Part shown: in pieces, positions 24,757 through 33,185 of the stretch | How the letters are laid out: the number at the start of each line of letters is the position of its first letter | How positions within the stretch are numbered: the first letter of the stretch is position 1 | DNA from: CAYPGT01 sp964512985 | GTDB lineage: Bacteria > Cyanobacteriota > Vampirovibrionia > LMEP-6097 | Reading direction: 5' to 3' | Assembly: GCA_964512985.1 (NCBI GenBank) | Contig: CAZELI010000009.1 | Location: forward strand, 1 to 64,000 | DNA: 64,000 bases | Position numbers and translations under genes: made by a program | The notes under the pieces: model-generated | The model's database searches: none | What the model saw: only the letters and a program-made list of their open reading frames with translations | What the model was told of the DNA's origin: nothing

Positions 24757-25320
24757 TTATATTTTAGTCCAATCACTGTTTAAAAAGATATCAATATTCT
24801 GAGTTAATTCTTTAAGCCTTGGAAAATCACTGTCTTTGAAGTACTTAACATCTTTGGTCGTTACAAATTTAATTACTTGATCAACACTATCCATTAAGTT
24901 TATAGATAGTTTTTTCATTTGTTCTATAACTGAGTCTCTAAACTGTTCCAGTGTATCTTTTGAACGTAAGTTTCTTTGAGAGTCTTTGTGACATTTTACT
25001 GCTATGGCAATAAAGGAAGAAATATCTTCAATAATAGTAGGCAATAAACTTGTGATATGCCATAAAGCAGTATCTAAATTATCTTCATTTGCTTTTGACA
25101 AATTTTCAAGTTCATTACGAAGATCAGTTATAGCTATTTGTACATAATCTTCTATTAAAGTCATTGAACCTGAACCACTTTTAGCACCTGAGCAAGAACT
25201 TCCTGGAATATTAATTCCTAATGTTTTGAAATCTATTTCAAGGTTCTGAGGAAGGCTGAGCATTTGGCCAAAACCTTGAAAAATTTGATCTTTTAAAATA
25301 TTTAATCCTTGAATTGACAT
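24757..25320 (-). CDS. Hypothetical helical protein
   Basis: A 187-residue protein (MSIQGLNILKDQIFQGFGQML...) predicted to be almost all helix, with heptad-like stretches (LENLSKANEDNLDTALWHI, SFIAIAVKCHKDSQRNLR). No signal peptide or membrane segment is seen. The start has a proper Shine-Dalgarno (GGAG about 9 nt upstream). Its stop lies 1 nt after the end of the convergent helicase gene. No family is recognised; a secreted host-interaction protein or a structural protein cannot be excluded. Confidence 0.55.
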   Translation of the reverse strand: MSIQGLNILKDQIFQGFGQMLSLPQNLEIDFKTLGINIPGSSCSGAKSGSGSMTLIEDYVQIAITDLRNELENLSKANEDNLDTALWHITSLLPTIIEDISSFIAIAVKCHKDSQRNLRSKDTLEQFRDSVIEQMKKLSINLMDSVDQVIKFVTTKDVKYFKDSDFPRLKELTQNIDIFLNSDWTKI

Positions 25321-25393
25321 CTTGAGACTCCAAATAATATCATTTACTGAAGCTTTACTTTATAATATTGTAAATTATGTTTTAGAGGGATTT

Positions 25394-26188
25394 TTAAATA
25401 ACCTTCTCAAGCCCATACACCAAGCGATCTAAGTACATAACTTTCTCGCTAGCAAGTAAAATACCTGGCATAAAACTAGATCTATCGATGGTGTCATGTC
25501 TGAGTGTTAGTGTTTGTCCTTGTCCGCCTAATACTACTTCTTGGCTAGCAACGTAACCTTGTAATCTTAAGCTATGGATAGGGATACCATAGTGAAGCTC
25601 TCCGCGAGATAGTTCTCCATGATGAGGACTTTTGTTTTTTCTGCCTTTAGCAGCGTCGGACATCATCTTTGCTGTTTTGATCGCAGTGCCTGACGGAGAA
25701 TCTAACTTCTGATCATGATGTCTTTCGATGATCTCATATCTATCCATGTGCTTGACTGCCTCTGCTGCAAATTTCATCATTAAGATTGCACCAAGCGAGA
25801 AATTAGGAGCAATGATGGCACCTGTGATATGTTTCTGAGTAAGTGCAGATAGTTCATTGATATCGTCATCAGTTAAACCCGTGGCGCCTATCACTGGTCT
25901 CACTCCATTCTTCAATGCAAGTTTAGAATTAAGGAACACGCTATCAGGAGTCGTAAGTTCTACGAGTATATCTATCCCACCTCTGTGTAATTCTTCTTCT
26001 AAATTATCAGTAAGTTTTACACCTTGTTTTTTATAGTTCTCTATAGTTGTTTTATTTACGTCTGATAAATTTCTGACGACGCCAAGTACTAACTCAAACT
26101 TGTCTGAATTTGCAAGAAAGGTTTGCATTGCTGATTCACCCATCCTACCGAGGGCGCCTGCGACTATTACTTTAGGTCTATGAGCCAT
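25394..26188 (-). CDS. dapB: 4-hydroxy-tetrahydrodipicolinate reductase
   Basis: DapB reduces hydroxy-tetrahydrodipicolinate with NAD(P)H in DAP/lysine synthesis. The 264-residue protein has an N-terminal Rossmann motif (VIVAGALGRMGESAM), the substrate-site segment IIERHHDQKLDSPSGTA, and the C-terminal LTLRHDTIDRSSFMPGIL. The 'GALGRMG' loop and length match the family. TATAAT lies 9 nt before the ATG, suggesting a leaderless message. It is not clustered with other dap genes; lysA is at 9580. Confidence 0.95.
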   Translation of the reverse strand: MAHRPKVIVAGALGRMGESAMQTFLANSDKFELVLGVVRNLSDVNKTTIENYKKQGVKLTDNLEEELHRGGIDILVELTTPDSVFLNSKLALKNGVRPVIGATGLTDDDINELSALTQKHITGAIIAPNFSLGAILMMKFAAEAVKHMDRYEIIERHHDQKLDSPSGTAIKTAKMMSDAAKGRKNKSPHHGELSRGELHYGIPIHSLRLQGYVASQEVVLGGQGQTLTLRHDTIDRSSFMPGILLASEKVMYLDRLVYGLEKVI

Positions 26189-26354
26189 ATGATTAATATT
26201 ATACTAGGCTTGTGTTGTAAAATTTTACTTATGAACAAATCCATAAGATATCTATTAAACTTTCTTAAAAAAGGACATTATAAAACAGTACATTTTCGTG
26301 AAGTTGCAGTTAAACGATTTTTTGTTAAAATGCGACAGAGTGTATTCAATCATC

Positions 26355-26409
26355 CTCACCCAAAATCTTCAAGGCTTATCACCCTATTAAAATAGCCTCT
26401 CGCTAATAA
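26355..26409. repeat. 3' flank shared by the intact and the decayed ATPase genes, copy 1
   Basis: About 55 bp containing AAGGCTTATCACCCTATTAA and AATAGCCTCTCGCTAATAA. It is nearly identical to 28032-28086. Both copies include the stop codon and the region just downstream of a minus-strand ATPase gene. Confidence 0.8.
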
Positions 26410-28004
26410 ACATTATACTCTTCAACCTTAAACTTGGTAATATTTCTTTCTGTCGAAGAGAACTCTACACCTATGAGTTTGATTGCTTTCCCGAGATGTA
26501 GATATTTTTCGTAGTATTTCTTCTCGTGAATTTGGGCTATCGCTGCTTCTGGTGATTCATCCATCTTAAGTTCCCAGATATATATCGCATCAGCAGTCTC
26601 TACTACCATATCTGATCTACCAATATTGGTCTGGGCTTCTGCTTGAGGGCGTAAACCTAATACTTCAAACACGGCATAAATCAGGGATTGATAGTAATTT
26701 TCTTTCTGCTTAATTTCGCTAGATTGCTTTTCTTGGATACTATATGGAATAGAGGCGAAGAATGATTTGAGTATTTCAAAACAAGAATTCAGATCACCTT
26801 TCTCTATCAATTCTCTGATCTTTTCCGTATAACCAATACTAGAAGCGCCATCGATACTATAACTGAGAAGATAACTCATGAAGCCATGCTCAACTTCTTT
26901 ATTCGGATAATCTAGAGGATAGGCACGATTCTTAATGGGCTTACTTGAAGAGATCGTTAAATACCCAGTCTGAAATAAAGTTGCAAGTAAAGGAATCTTC
27001 TTAATATCAAAATTACCTAAATCAGCGTCTGCTGCTAACTGCTTATCCATCTCACGTAAATTAAAATTTTGTTTTTCAATCAAGCCTATTAAGAAACCAG
27101 GTGTCCCTGTCGCAAACCAGTGCTCAGTAAATTGTTTGGTATCAAATAAAAGCAGTGTTGAAAATGGATTATAAACCTTAGTATCGGTCTCTGTAAATCG
27201 ATAGCCGTTATACCACTTCTTAATAGTTTCTAATAATTCATCACGACTAGTGAATTTGTATCCAGAATTAAACTCTGCATACAGGTCTATGTATTCCTTA
27301 AAATTAAGTTCTAGCTCCCCCTGAGTATAACCACAGATAGAAGCAAAGCGATTATCCATTGAGATGTCTTTTAGATTATTCAATCCCGAGAATATGGAGA
27401 CCTTTGAGAACCTGCTAACTCCAGTAAGGAAGATAAATTTAATAGAGCCCCCTTCTGCTTTTAATATAGAGTAAAAGCTCCTGAGGGCTTCTCTGATTTC
27501 TTCGGCAATCACTGTCTTGCTGAGATTATCGAGTATCGGTTTATCATATTCATCTACAAGCACCACTATTTGTTGTTTATATTTTTTTGATAGGTCTAAA
27601 ATTAAATTACTGAAAATATTCTCTAATAAAGATCCCCTAAGCTTTATTTCGTGTTCGATTGCAATGTTCTCTAGTAGATCTTTCAGGCTGATCTTTAGAT
27701 TCTCAGCTGAAGTTTTATCCGTGACAGTCATGTCGAGTCTGACCACTGGATACTTTTCCCATTTATAGTCAGAACTATCTATCCATAAACCTTTAAATAA
27801 TTCTCTTCTGTTTTGAAATAATGCTTCTATGGTGGAGAGGAGTAAAGATTTACCAAAGCGTCGAGGACGAGAGAGAAAGTACACTTCTCCACCTTCAACG
27901 AGGTCATATACTAATTGAGTTTTATCAACATAGGTATACCCATTTTCAATGATCTTCTCAAAAGTCTGTATGCCGATTGGTAAGGGTTTGAGCTTGTCTG
28001 CCAT
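26403..28004 (-). CDS. AAA-ATPase-like protein with C-terminal PD-(D/E)XK nuclease-like domain
   Basis: The 533-residue protein starts LKPLPIGIQTFEKIIENGYTY-VDKT, followed by the Walker A-like FLSRPRRFGKSLLLSTIEALF and a VLVDEYDKPIL Walker B, as in the AAA-ATPase_like family (PF09820, from memory). The last 100 residues (AQTNIGRSDMVV, IYIWELKMD) form a PD-(D/E)XK-type nuclease domain (PF08011-like). These proteins form large paralogous families in Bacteroidetes and host-associated bacteria; their role is unknown, with defence or mobile-element functions proposed. TATAAT lies 6 nt before the ATG. The decayed relative upstream (28080-28362) shares its 3' flank. Confidence 0.85.
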   Translation of the reverse strand: MADKLKPLPIGIQTFEKIIENGYTYVDKTQLVYDLVEGGEVYFLSRPRRFGKSLLLSTIEALFQNRRELFKGLWIDSSDYKWEKYPVVRLDMTVTDKTSAENLKISLKDLLENIAIEHEIKLRGSLLENIFSNLILDLSKKYKQQIVVLVDEYDKPILDNLSKTVIAEEIREALRSFYSILKAEGGSIKFIFLTGVSRFSKVSIFSGLNNLKDISMDNRFASICGYTQGELELNFKEYIDLYAEFNSGYKFTSRDELLETIKKWYNGYRFTETDTKVYNPFSTLLLFDTKQFTEHWFATGTPGFLIGLIEKQNFNLREMDKQLAADADLGNFDIKKIPLLATLFQTGYLTISSSKPIKNRAYPLDYPNKEVEHGFMSYLLSYSIDGASSIGYTEKIRELIEKGDLNSCFEILKSFFASIPYSIQEKQSSEIKQKENYYQSLIYAVFEVLGLRPQAEAQTNIGRSDMVVETADAIYIWELKMDESPEAAIAQIHEKKYYEKYLHLGKAIKLIGVEFSSTERNITKFKVEEYNVY

Positions 28005-28031
28005 ACGGTGATTATATCACGGCACTATTTG

Positions 28032-28086
28032 CTCACCAAAACTCCTCAAGGCTTATCACTCTATCAAAATAGCCTCTTGCTAATAA
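28032..28086. repeat. 3' flank shared by the intact and the decayed ATPase genes, copy 2
   Basis: Contains AAGGCTTATCACTCTATCAA and AATAGCCTCTTGCTAATAA; it matches 26355-26409 with few differences. Confidence 0.8.
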
Positions 28087-28362
28087 TGCTTTCTTTCAAA
28101 CTCGTTAATCACCTTCGTTGAGACAGGGGCTTCTGTATATTTGATCTCACAAATAGTATAAACCTTATCGGATTTGTCATAGAGTAGATCTATCAAATGC
28201 AAATCCGAAGTAGAATGATTGTACCCTGAAATCCTTTCTGCTAGAGAGTCTTGAACATGTTTGTTATCAGCTCAGCCAAATAGGCCTATTTCAGTAGCTA
28301 ATTGGCTGAAACTTCCTGGAATCTTCCAGCCAATTGAGGGTGTTTTGGTAGCTAATTGGCTG
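28080..28362 (-). pseudogene. C-terminal remnant of a second AAA-type ATPase
   Basis: Most of the 395-bp gap before rph is a decayed gene. One minus-strand frame reads ...IPGSFSQLATEIGLFG, then an in-frame TGA, then ADNKHVQDSLAERISGYN and LHLIDLLYDKSDKVYTICEI followed by KYTEAPVSTKVINEFERK to a TAG. The IDLLYDK...CEIKYT pattern is the PD-(D/E)XK-like C-terminal domain (DUF234-like) of COG1672-type ATPases. The N-terminal ATPase part is missing and no start codon is available. A 14-bp sequence, TAGCTAATTGGCTG, occurs twice (28295-28308 and 28349-28362). Confidence 0.72.
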
Positions 28363-28387
28363 GATGCTAGAATGCTTATTTACAGGC

Positions 28388-28393
28388 TATAAT
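28388..28393 (+). promoter_or_regulatory. -10 box of rph that favours the downstream start
   Basis: GGC-TATAAT ends 6 nt before the ATG at 28400. A second box, TGC-TAGAAT (28365-28373), lies upstream and overlaps the alternative ATG at 28364. Confidence 0.5.
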
Positions 28394-28399
28394 GAAACC

Positions 28400-29197
28400 A
28401 TGGTAACAACTATAGTAGAGAGATTAGACGCAAGAAAAGTAGATCAATTACGTCCTTATAGTTTTGAGAGAAATTTTATTAAAACAGCAGAAGGTTCTTG
28501 TTTAGTGACTTGTGGTGAGACAAGAGTAATAGTTACTGCAAAGATAGAGCCTAATCTTCCTCCGCATCTTAGAGAGGTAGGTGGGCAAGGTTGGATTACA
28601 GCGGAATATTCTATGCTTCCAGGTTCTTCGCATGAGCGTATAGGGCGTGAACGTAATAAAGCTAATAGCAGATCATTAGAGATACAGAGACTCATAGGTC
28701 GCTCACTAAGAGCAATGATAGATATGAAAGCGATGCCTCCTATTACTATTAATATAGATGCTGATGTAATTCAGGCTGATGGCGGCACGCGCACGGCTAG
28801 CATTACTGGAGCTTACGTTGCAGTTTATGATTGTCTTAGATATTTACAGAAAAACGGTGTGAAAGTTAGAGCTGCGCGAGGTAGTCAGAATGCTGATGCT
28901 AATGGCATGGTTCATTTAGAGTGTTTCAAGAATGGACTGCCGATTATGAATCAGATTGCTGCTATTTCTGTTGGCATTAGAAATAATGTAGCTCTCTTAG
29001 ATTTGAATTATGAAGAAGATAGTAGCGCGCAGGCTGATGGTAATTTTATTCTTACAAGTAAAGGTGAGATTATAGAAATCCAAGCTACTGCAGAAGATGG
29101 AGTAATAAGTTCTGCTCAATTTCAGTCTATGTTTGTACTAGCTGAGCAGGGTGTCAAAGAGCTTTGTGAACTCCAGAATCAAGCCTTAAACAGTTAG
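28400..29197 (+). CDS. rph: Ribonuclease PH
   Basis: RNase PH is a phosphorolytic 3'-5' exonuclease that trims tRNA 3' ends. From the ATG at 28400 the product has 265 residues and starts VERLDARKVDQLRPYSFERNF-like, as in the family; the upstream ATG at 28364 would add 12 unrelated residues. Motifs include GSCLVTCGETRVIVTA, GWITAEYSMLPGSSHERIGRE, EIQRLIGRSLRA, INIDADVIQADGGTRTASITG, and ADGNFILTSKGEIIEIQ. It is about 25 residues longer than usual because of an insertion around 160-185 (RAARGSQNADANGMVHLECF). A close TATAAT precedes it. Confidence 0.95.
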   Translation: MVTTIVERLDARKVDQLRPYSFERNFIKTAEGSCLVTCGETRVIVTAKIEPNLPPHLREVGGQGWITAEYSMLPGSSHERIGRERNKANSRSLEIQRLIGRSLRAMIDMKAMPPITINIDADVIQADGGTRTASITGAYVAVYDCLRYLQKNGVKVRAARGSQNADANGMVHLECFKNGLPIMNQIAAISVGIRNNVALLDLNYEEDSSAQADGNFILTSKGEIIEIQATAEDGVISSAQFQSMFVLAEQGVKELCELQNQALNS

Positions 29198-29221
29198 GAT
29201 AATTCCTTATTTCTCCTGAGG

Positions 29222-29256
29222 GCTAACCCCTCTAAGGTTAAGAGAGGGTTAAAACT
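29222..29256. terminator. Hairpin after rph, possible terminator
   Basis: TAACCCCTCT pairs with AGAGAGGGTTA, followed by AAAACT rather than a T-tract, so rho-independent termination is uncertain. Confidence 0.45.
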
Positions 29257-29361
29257 ACCGTAAAACCTCAATATTTTAGGCTAATTATCATCTTCTATAT
29301 CAAAAATCCTTAGTTCTTAACCTTATATAGTCACAAGCAAGGATGGTTTTAGGTTAGAGAA

Positions 29362-29574
29362 ATGACGACAGAAAGCAAAAAATATAAACTAAGTCAAGAA
29401 GAAAAACTAAGAATGTCTAACCGCATTAATTATTTTAGAACTATGCCTGCGCATATTCTTAAAACTGCAGCTAATTTAGAAGCTGGTATTCGTAATCTTA
29501 CTAATGAGATTGTTAATCATGAAATTAAATCGGTTCTAGTTAACGGTAGAATCATGATTTTAAATATGAACTAA
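29362..29574 (+). CDS. Small hypothetical protein
   Basis: A 70-residue protein (MTTESKKYKLSQEEKLRMS...) with a charged helical N-terminal half and a C-terminal half containing AGIRNLTNEIVNHEIKSVLV. A TATAGT box about 40 nt upstream could drive it. It has good amino-acid composition and no overlap with other genes, but no recognised family. Confidence 0.5.
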   Translation: MTTESKKYKLSQEEKLRMSNRINYFRTMPAHILKTAANLEAGIRNLTNEIVNHEIKSVLVNGRIMILNMN

Positions 29575-29576
29575 TC

Positions 29577-29750
29577 GTCATCCTGAGGTTTGATTTAAGA
29601 GAACCGGCACCCGTAATCCGTCATCGCGAGGAGCGCGTAGCGCGACGTGGCGATCCACTCTTAAGCATGAATGATTTAGACTTTAGAGTGGATTGCTTCG
29701 CTCCACTTCGTTCCGCTCGCAATGACGGCGACGGGTATTGGTTCTCTTAA
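29577..29750. repeat. Composite palindrome: family 1 fragment plus full family 2 element
   Basis: Starts with a family 1 end (GTCATCCTGAGG, 29577-29588). A family 2 element follows with outer arms TTAAGAGAACC (29597 onward) and GGTTCTCTTAA (to 29750) and inner arms GTCATCGCGAGGAGCG / CGCTCGCAATGAC. It fills the 204-bp gap before the ABC permease. Confidence 0.85.
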
Positions 29751-29778
29751 ATTGGCTATGTAACACTCTACAAGCCTC

Positions 29779-30618
29779 ATGTTAAAATGGCTCAAGGTGC
29801 TTAACGATATTCAAAACAGAATAACAGCAGCGAAGGTCGGTGACTATAAGTTTATTAAGCATCGTTATATCCATCGCTTTGTATTCTTTGCGATACTTTT
29901 ATGTTTTTGGGAATTAATTGTTAGATTAGAGTTTTATCCTAGATATCTTTTACCTAGTCCTACGGATGTTGTTGAATCTTTGTATTTTGGATTTAAGGAA
30001 GCTGATTATTTATTAGCTATATTTGAATCATTACGTAGGCTTTGTATTGGATATATTATTGCTGTCTTATTAGGTTCTTTAGCTGGTTTGGGGATAGCAC
30101 GCTATCGTTTCTTGGATAATAGTGTTGGTGCTTCTTTGACAGCTTTGCAATCAATTCCGAGTGTGGCTTGGGTGCCACTTGCGCTCTTGTGGTTTGGTAT
30201 TTCTGAAGCTGCGGTTCTGTTTATAGTTATCTTAGAAGCATTTATACCTTGTGCTTTAGGGGTGCGTACTGGAGTTATGACTATCCCCCGTGAGATTATA
30301 AGAGCTGCTCAGACACTTGGTTCTAAGAATATAGATTTATATGCCAGAGTAATTTTCCCTGCTATTATTCCTCAGTTTGTCAGTAGTTTACGTTTAAGCT
30401 GGGCATTTGCGTGGAGAGCTTTGATTGCTGGTGAGTTGTTTGTATCTGGCTTAGGGATAGGACAGGTATTAGAGTTAGGTAGAAGCTTAGCTGATATGTC
30501 TCAAGTATTGTCTATGATTCTTATCATCGCTATATTAGGATATCTAAGTGACAATGTATTCTTTAGAGGAATAGAAAAACGCGTAAATAAAATGTGGGGT
30601 TTAGAAGTACATTCATGA
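29779..30618 (+). CDS. ABC transporter permease of the nitrate/sulfonate/taurine type
   Basis: The 279-residue inner-membrane protein has about six hydrophobic segments and the family core LGSLAGLGIARYRFLD, ALQSIPSVAWVPLALLWFGI (conserved PxxAW/wFG region) and the EAA loop IRAAQTLGSKNIDLYARVIFPAIIP. This matches SsuC/TauC/NrtB permeases for anions such as nitrate, sulfonates or bicarbonate, and also thiamine-precursor importers. The next gene encodes the ATPase and overlaps by 4 nt. No periplasmic binding protein is nearby, so the substrate cannot be assigned. Confidence 0.9.
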   Translation: MLKWLKVLNDIQNRITAAKVGDYKFIKHRYIHRFVFFAILLCFWELIVRLEFYPRYLLPSPTDVVESLYFGFKEADYLLAIFESLRRLCIGYIIAVLLGSLAGLGIARYRFLDNSVGASLTALQSIPSVAWVPLALLWFGISEAAVLFIVILEAFIPCALGVRTGVMTIPREIIRAAQTLGSKNIDLYARVIFPAIIPQFVSSLRLSWAFAWRALIAGELFVSGLGIGQVLELGRSLADMSQVLSMILIIAILGYLSDNVFFRGIEKRVNKMWGLEVHS

Positions 30619-31379
30619 CATTATTAATTAAAGATGCTTCATTAATTTATCAAGGTGCAAGGCACAAGGGTGACTACATACTTAGAGGTATTAATCTTGA
30701 GATTAGAGATGGCGAGTTTACTTGTTTGCTCGGACCTAGTGGTTGCGGTAAAAGTTCTTTATTAGGATTAATTGCTGGTTTTGTGAAAACTAGTTCTGGA
30801 GAGATTTTGATGGCTGGAAAGAAGGTTACTAGACCAGATATTAATAGGACTTTGATTTTTCAAGAGTATGCATTGTTTCCTTGGCTTAATGTTATAGAGA
30901 ATGTTGCTTTTGGATTAAAGTATCAAATAAAAAGCAAAGAAGAAAGATTTGCTCTAGCTTCCAAATACCTCAAGATGGTGGGTTTACTTGATCACGCTAA
31001 AGATCGTATTTCTCAACTCTCGGGTGGGATGAAGCAGAGAGTTGCTATTGCACGTGCTTTTGTCGTGAAACCAGATCTATTGTTGCTGGATGAACCATTT
31101 GGAGCTTTAGATGATCAATCGCGTTCTAACATGCAGAAACTTATAACAGAAATATGGTCTGAGTTAAAGACTACGATTGTGTTTGTCACGCATAGTATTG
31201 ATGAGGCTCTGGTTCTTGCAGACAGAATTATTATTATGGGTAAGTCTTCTGATAAATTTCAGTCAGGCGAGATTAAAGCTGATATTACTATTAGTGCAGC
31301 TAGACCTCGCTCTCTAGCTAATCTCAATGGTTATAGAGATCAGGTATTGAATGCCTTATATAATGATGCCGTTATTTAG
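30615..31379 (+). CDS. ABC transporter ATPase of the nitrate/sulfonate/taurine type
   Basis: The ATG at 30615 overlaps the permease stop codon (ATGA), a clear coupling signal, so it is preferred to the GTG at 30594. The 254-residue product has Walker A in LLGPSGCGKSSLLGL, the Q-loop in LIFQEYALFPWLNV, the ABC signature LSGGMKQRVAIARAF, Walker B in LLLLDEPFGALDD and the H-loop in TIVFVTHSIDEAL. It would energise the adjacent permease. It has the normal length without a C-terminal regulatory domain. Confidence 0.93.
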   Translation: MTLLIKDASLIYQGARHKGDYILRGINLEIRDGEFTCLLGPSGCGKSSLLGLIAGFVKTSSGEILMAGKKVTRPDINRTLIFQEYALFPWLNVIENVAFGLKYQIKSKEERFALASKYLKMVGLLDHAKDRISQLSGGMKQRVAIARAFVVKPDLLLLDEPFGALDDQSRSNMQKLITEIWSELKTTIVFVTHSIDEALVLADRIIIMGKSSDKFQSGEIKADITISAARPRSLANLNGYRDQVLNALYNDAVI

Positions 31380-32766
31380 CCTTTAGCTCATTGCCTACGC
31401 GCCACTTAGTCATTTGATTGATGAGCATTTTCATTCCAAAAATCAATAATGAATGTAGAGCAAATCCTTGGTATAAAACTTTCGCATGTATATTTCTAGC
31501 TTCTTTTTCAAGTGCAGGATCATGACGTACTCTATGAAGTACTTGTTGTATTTTAGCTGGTTCGGCTATGACTCGATTAATGTCTTGCGGCTCTATTAAG
31601 ATTCCTCTCTCAACTCCAAATTTCTTGGCAAGTTTAGCATCATTATGTTGTGCCAATGTACCATTAGTAAGATGATGACCAAACCACCAACTCATGTTAA
31701 CCGTAAATGAGGTCAGTAGATTCTCGAAGAATTCATTTCTACCTTGTGATGAAAACAGCATGCCAAGAATGTTTGGCACCATAACAAACGAAACCATTAA
31801 ACCTAATTTAGGGAAAATTCCATGAGTCATGTCCCATTGATTCTTGATCATTTGTAACCAAGGGGATTGTTTGACGGCTTCTTTATCTTCTAGTCTATTT
31901 AGTAGAAAATAATTAATTAGAGGACTAGAAGCTATAGCTCCTATATTACCTACAATTTGCCACCATTTAAGTTTACTTGCGTCACCAGTTTTCTTAGCGT
32001 CTTCTTTAGTTTCATAGTTTATGGTCCCAGTGAAACTATCCTGTCCCAAGATATATTTTCTGAATAATCTATTAGTTAAGAACTGAGATCCCCATAAACA
32101 TCCCTCAACGAAGCTTCCACTCTGGATTGTAGATTTTTTGAGTTGTTTAATTCGTTCTAATTTGCCATCATCAATTACAAAATCATCAGCAAATTTTTTA
32201 ATTGCTTTAGCTCTATTTAGATAGTATGCTTCCTTACTTTTACTGTCACGATATAGTGTTGCTATAAATCCATTGTCTTCAGGTTCTTCTTCTTTAATCC
32301 TCTGAATTCCTTGCATCAGAGTTTCATGATTGTCTAGATCCTTCATTTGAAAGAGCATGTAATGATCAATATCCTTAAGCTCCTCCGCTTTCATTATTGA
32401 TTTACCAAAATATTTTCCGAAATATTTAGTAATATAAGGAATAGTGATCATGGCAGAGAGTGAGTAAACTGCCTGGTAGAGAGCTTCTGCGGTACTATAT
32501 ACATTACGAGTGAGAGCCGCAAGTACCATGGGAATTTCCCAGCCCGTTAAATCTAATGCAGAACGAAAAATAGATTCTCGCGAACAAACTATTTCTGCAA
32601 TGTTACGAGCTTTCTCCCAGAGTTTTGTTTGTGATTTTTCTGCTGTACTAATTCTTGTAGTAGTACTTATTTCGTTTTCATCTAATCTGTTAATAAGCCC
32701 AAGCGGAATTTCTTTCGCTTGGGAAATCGTCTGTGTGATGTTCGGTATTTCAGCTGTTATTTGCAT
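31372..32766 (-). CDS. Predicted multi-segment membrane protein, function unknown
   Basis: A 464-residue protein with a soluble N-terminus of about 60 residues (rich in Thr, Ile and Glu). Several hydrophobic segments follow: around 70-120 (WEIPMVLAALTRN, SLSAMITIPYI), 270-290 (GNIGAIASSPLINYFLL), 315-350 (GLMVSFVMVPNILGMLF) and near the C-terminus (ALHSLLIFGMKMLI). It is not a transporter family that I recognise. It converges with the ABC ATPase (8 bp overlap), and its upstream region carries a perfect 28-bp palindrome (32831-32858) that may be its operator. Confidence 0.6.
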   Translation of the reverse strand: MQITAEIPNITQTISQAKEIPLGLINRLDENEISTTTRISTAEKSQTKLWEKARNIAEIVCSRESIFRSALDLTGWEIPMVLAALTRNVYSTAEALYQAVYSLSAMITIPYITKYFGKYFGKSIMKAEELKDIDHYMLFQMKDLDNHETLMQGIQRIKEEEPEDNGFIATLYRDSKSKEAYYLNRAKAIKKFADDFVIDDGKLERIKQLKKSTIQSGSFVEGCLWGSQFLTNRLFRKYILGQDSFTGTINYETKEDAKKTGDASKLKWWQIVGNIGAIASSPLINYFLLNRLEDKEAVKQSPWLQMIKNQWDMTHGIFPKLGLMVSFVMVPNILGMLFSSQGRNEFFENLLTSFTVNMSWWFGHHLTNGTLAQHNDAKLAKKFGVERGILIEPQDINRVIAEPAKIQQVLHRVRHDPALEKEARNIHAKVLYQGFALHSLLIFGMKMLINQMTKWRVGNELKAK

Positions 32767-32830
32767 TCAGTTACAAAAGAATATCGGGCCAAACTATATT
32801 ATTTTGTTGTTTAGTCAATATTTTTTCGAC

Positions 32831-32858
32831 GATTTGATCTATACGTATAGATCAAATC
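32831..32858. promoter_or_regulatory. Perfect 28-bp palindrome without a spacer
   Basis: Half-site GATTTGATCTATAC followed directly by its reverse complement. With no loop it suits a dimeric DNA-binding protein better than an RNA hairpin. It lies 65 bp upstream of the minus-strand gene at 31372-32766 in a 420-bp intergenic region. Confidence 0.6.
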
Positions 32859-32970
32859 ATTTCCGTGAATATTTTAATTTAGATTGACATCTAAGAAACA
32901 TTAAAATTCACATAATTTCAGAAAGATTTGTAATTACTTGATTGGTGTATTTTGTTGATCTCGACTGGGT

Positions 32971-33161
32971 TCAACTTAAACCAAAAGTTCGTCATCCTGA
33001 GGAGGAGCCGAAGGCGACGACGTAAGGATCCACTGCTAAGAAACCTCATGAAGTGGATCCTTACGGTCGGGCTTCGCCCTCCCTCAGGATGACGGCACCG
33101 TCCTTAAGTTGACGCCTATACTTACAGCAATGACGGCTACGGGTATCGGTTCTCTTAATAG
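32971..33161. repeat. Family 1 palindromic element with outer arms, plus family 2 remnant
   Basis: Core 32991-33093 has left cassette GAGCCGAAGGCGAC and right cassette GGGCTTCGCCC. Outer arms TCAACTTAAA and TTAAGTTGAC extend the palindrome, as at 931-1031. From 33127 a family 2 right-arm remnant follows (GCAATGACGG, then ACGGGTATCGGTTCTCTTAA). The whole lies in the 420-bp gap between the 31372 gene and dnaX. Confidence 0.88.
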
Positions 33162-33170
33162 GTAATAGGC

Positions 33171-33176
33171 TAAAAT
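33171..33176 (+). promoter_or_regulatory. -10 box of dnaX
   Basis: GGC-TAAAAT ends 9 nt before the dnaX ATG at 33186; no Shine-Dalgarno is visible. Confidence 0.5.
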
Positions 33177-33185
33177 AAGTTTCTA

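Noticed and set aside
26180..26395. A 71-codon plus-strand frame between dapB and the ATPase gene (possible protein from the ATG near 26231).
   Set aside because: It overlaps the divergent dapB promoter, has no ribosome binding site, and its last codons lie in the duplicated 3' flank of the ATPase genes. It is more likely to be non-coding.
28261..28362. Closely spaced TAGCTAATTGGCTG repeats that could be a CRISPR-like or iteron array.
   Set aside because: Only two direct copies with irregular neighbours, and the region reads as a decayed ATPase gene, so the repeats are probably residual coding sequence.
29779..31379. Assigning the ABC permease and ATPase to nitrate, taurine or sulfonate import specifically.
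   Set aside because: No substrate-binding protein or pathway gene is adjacent, and this family carries several different substrates.
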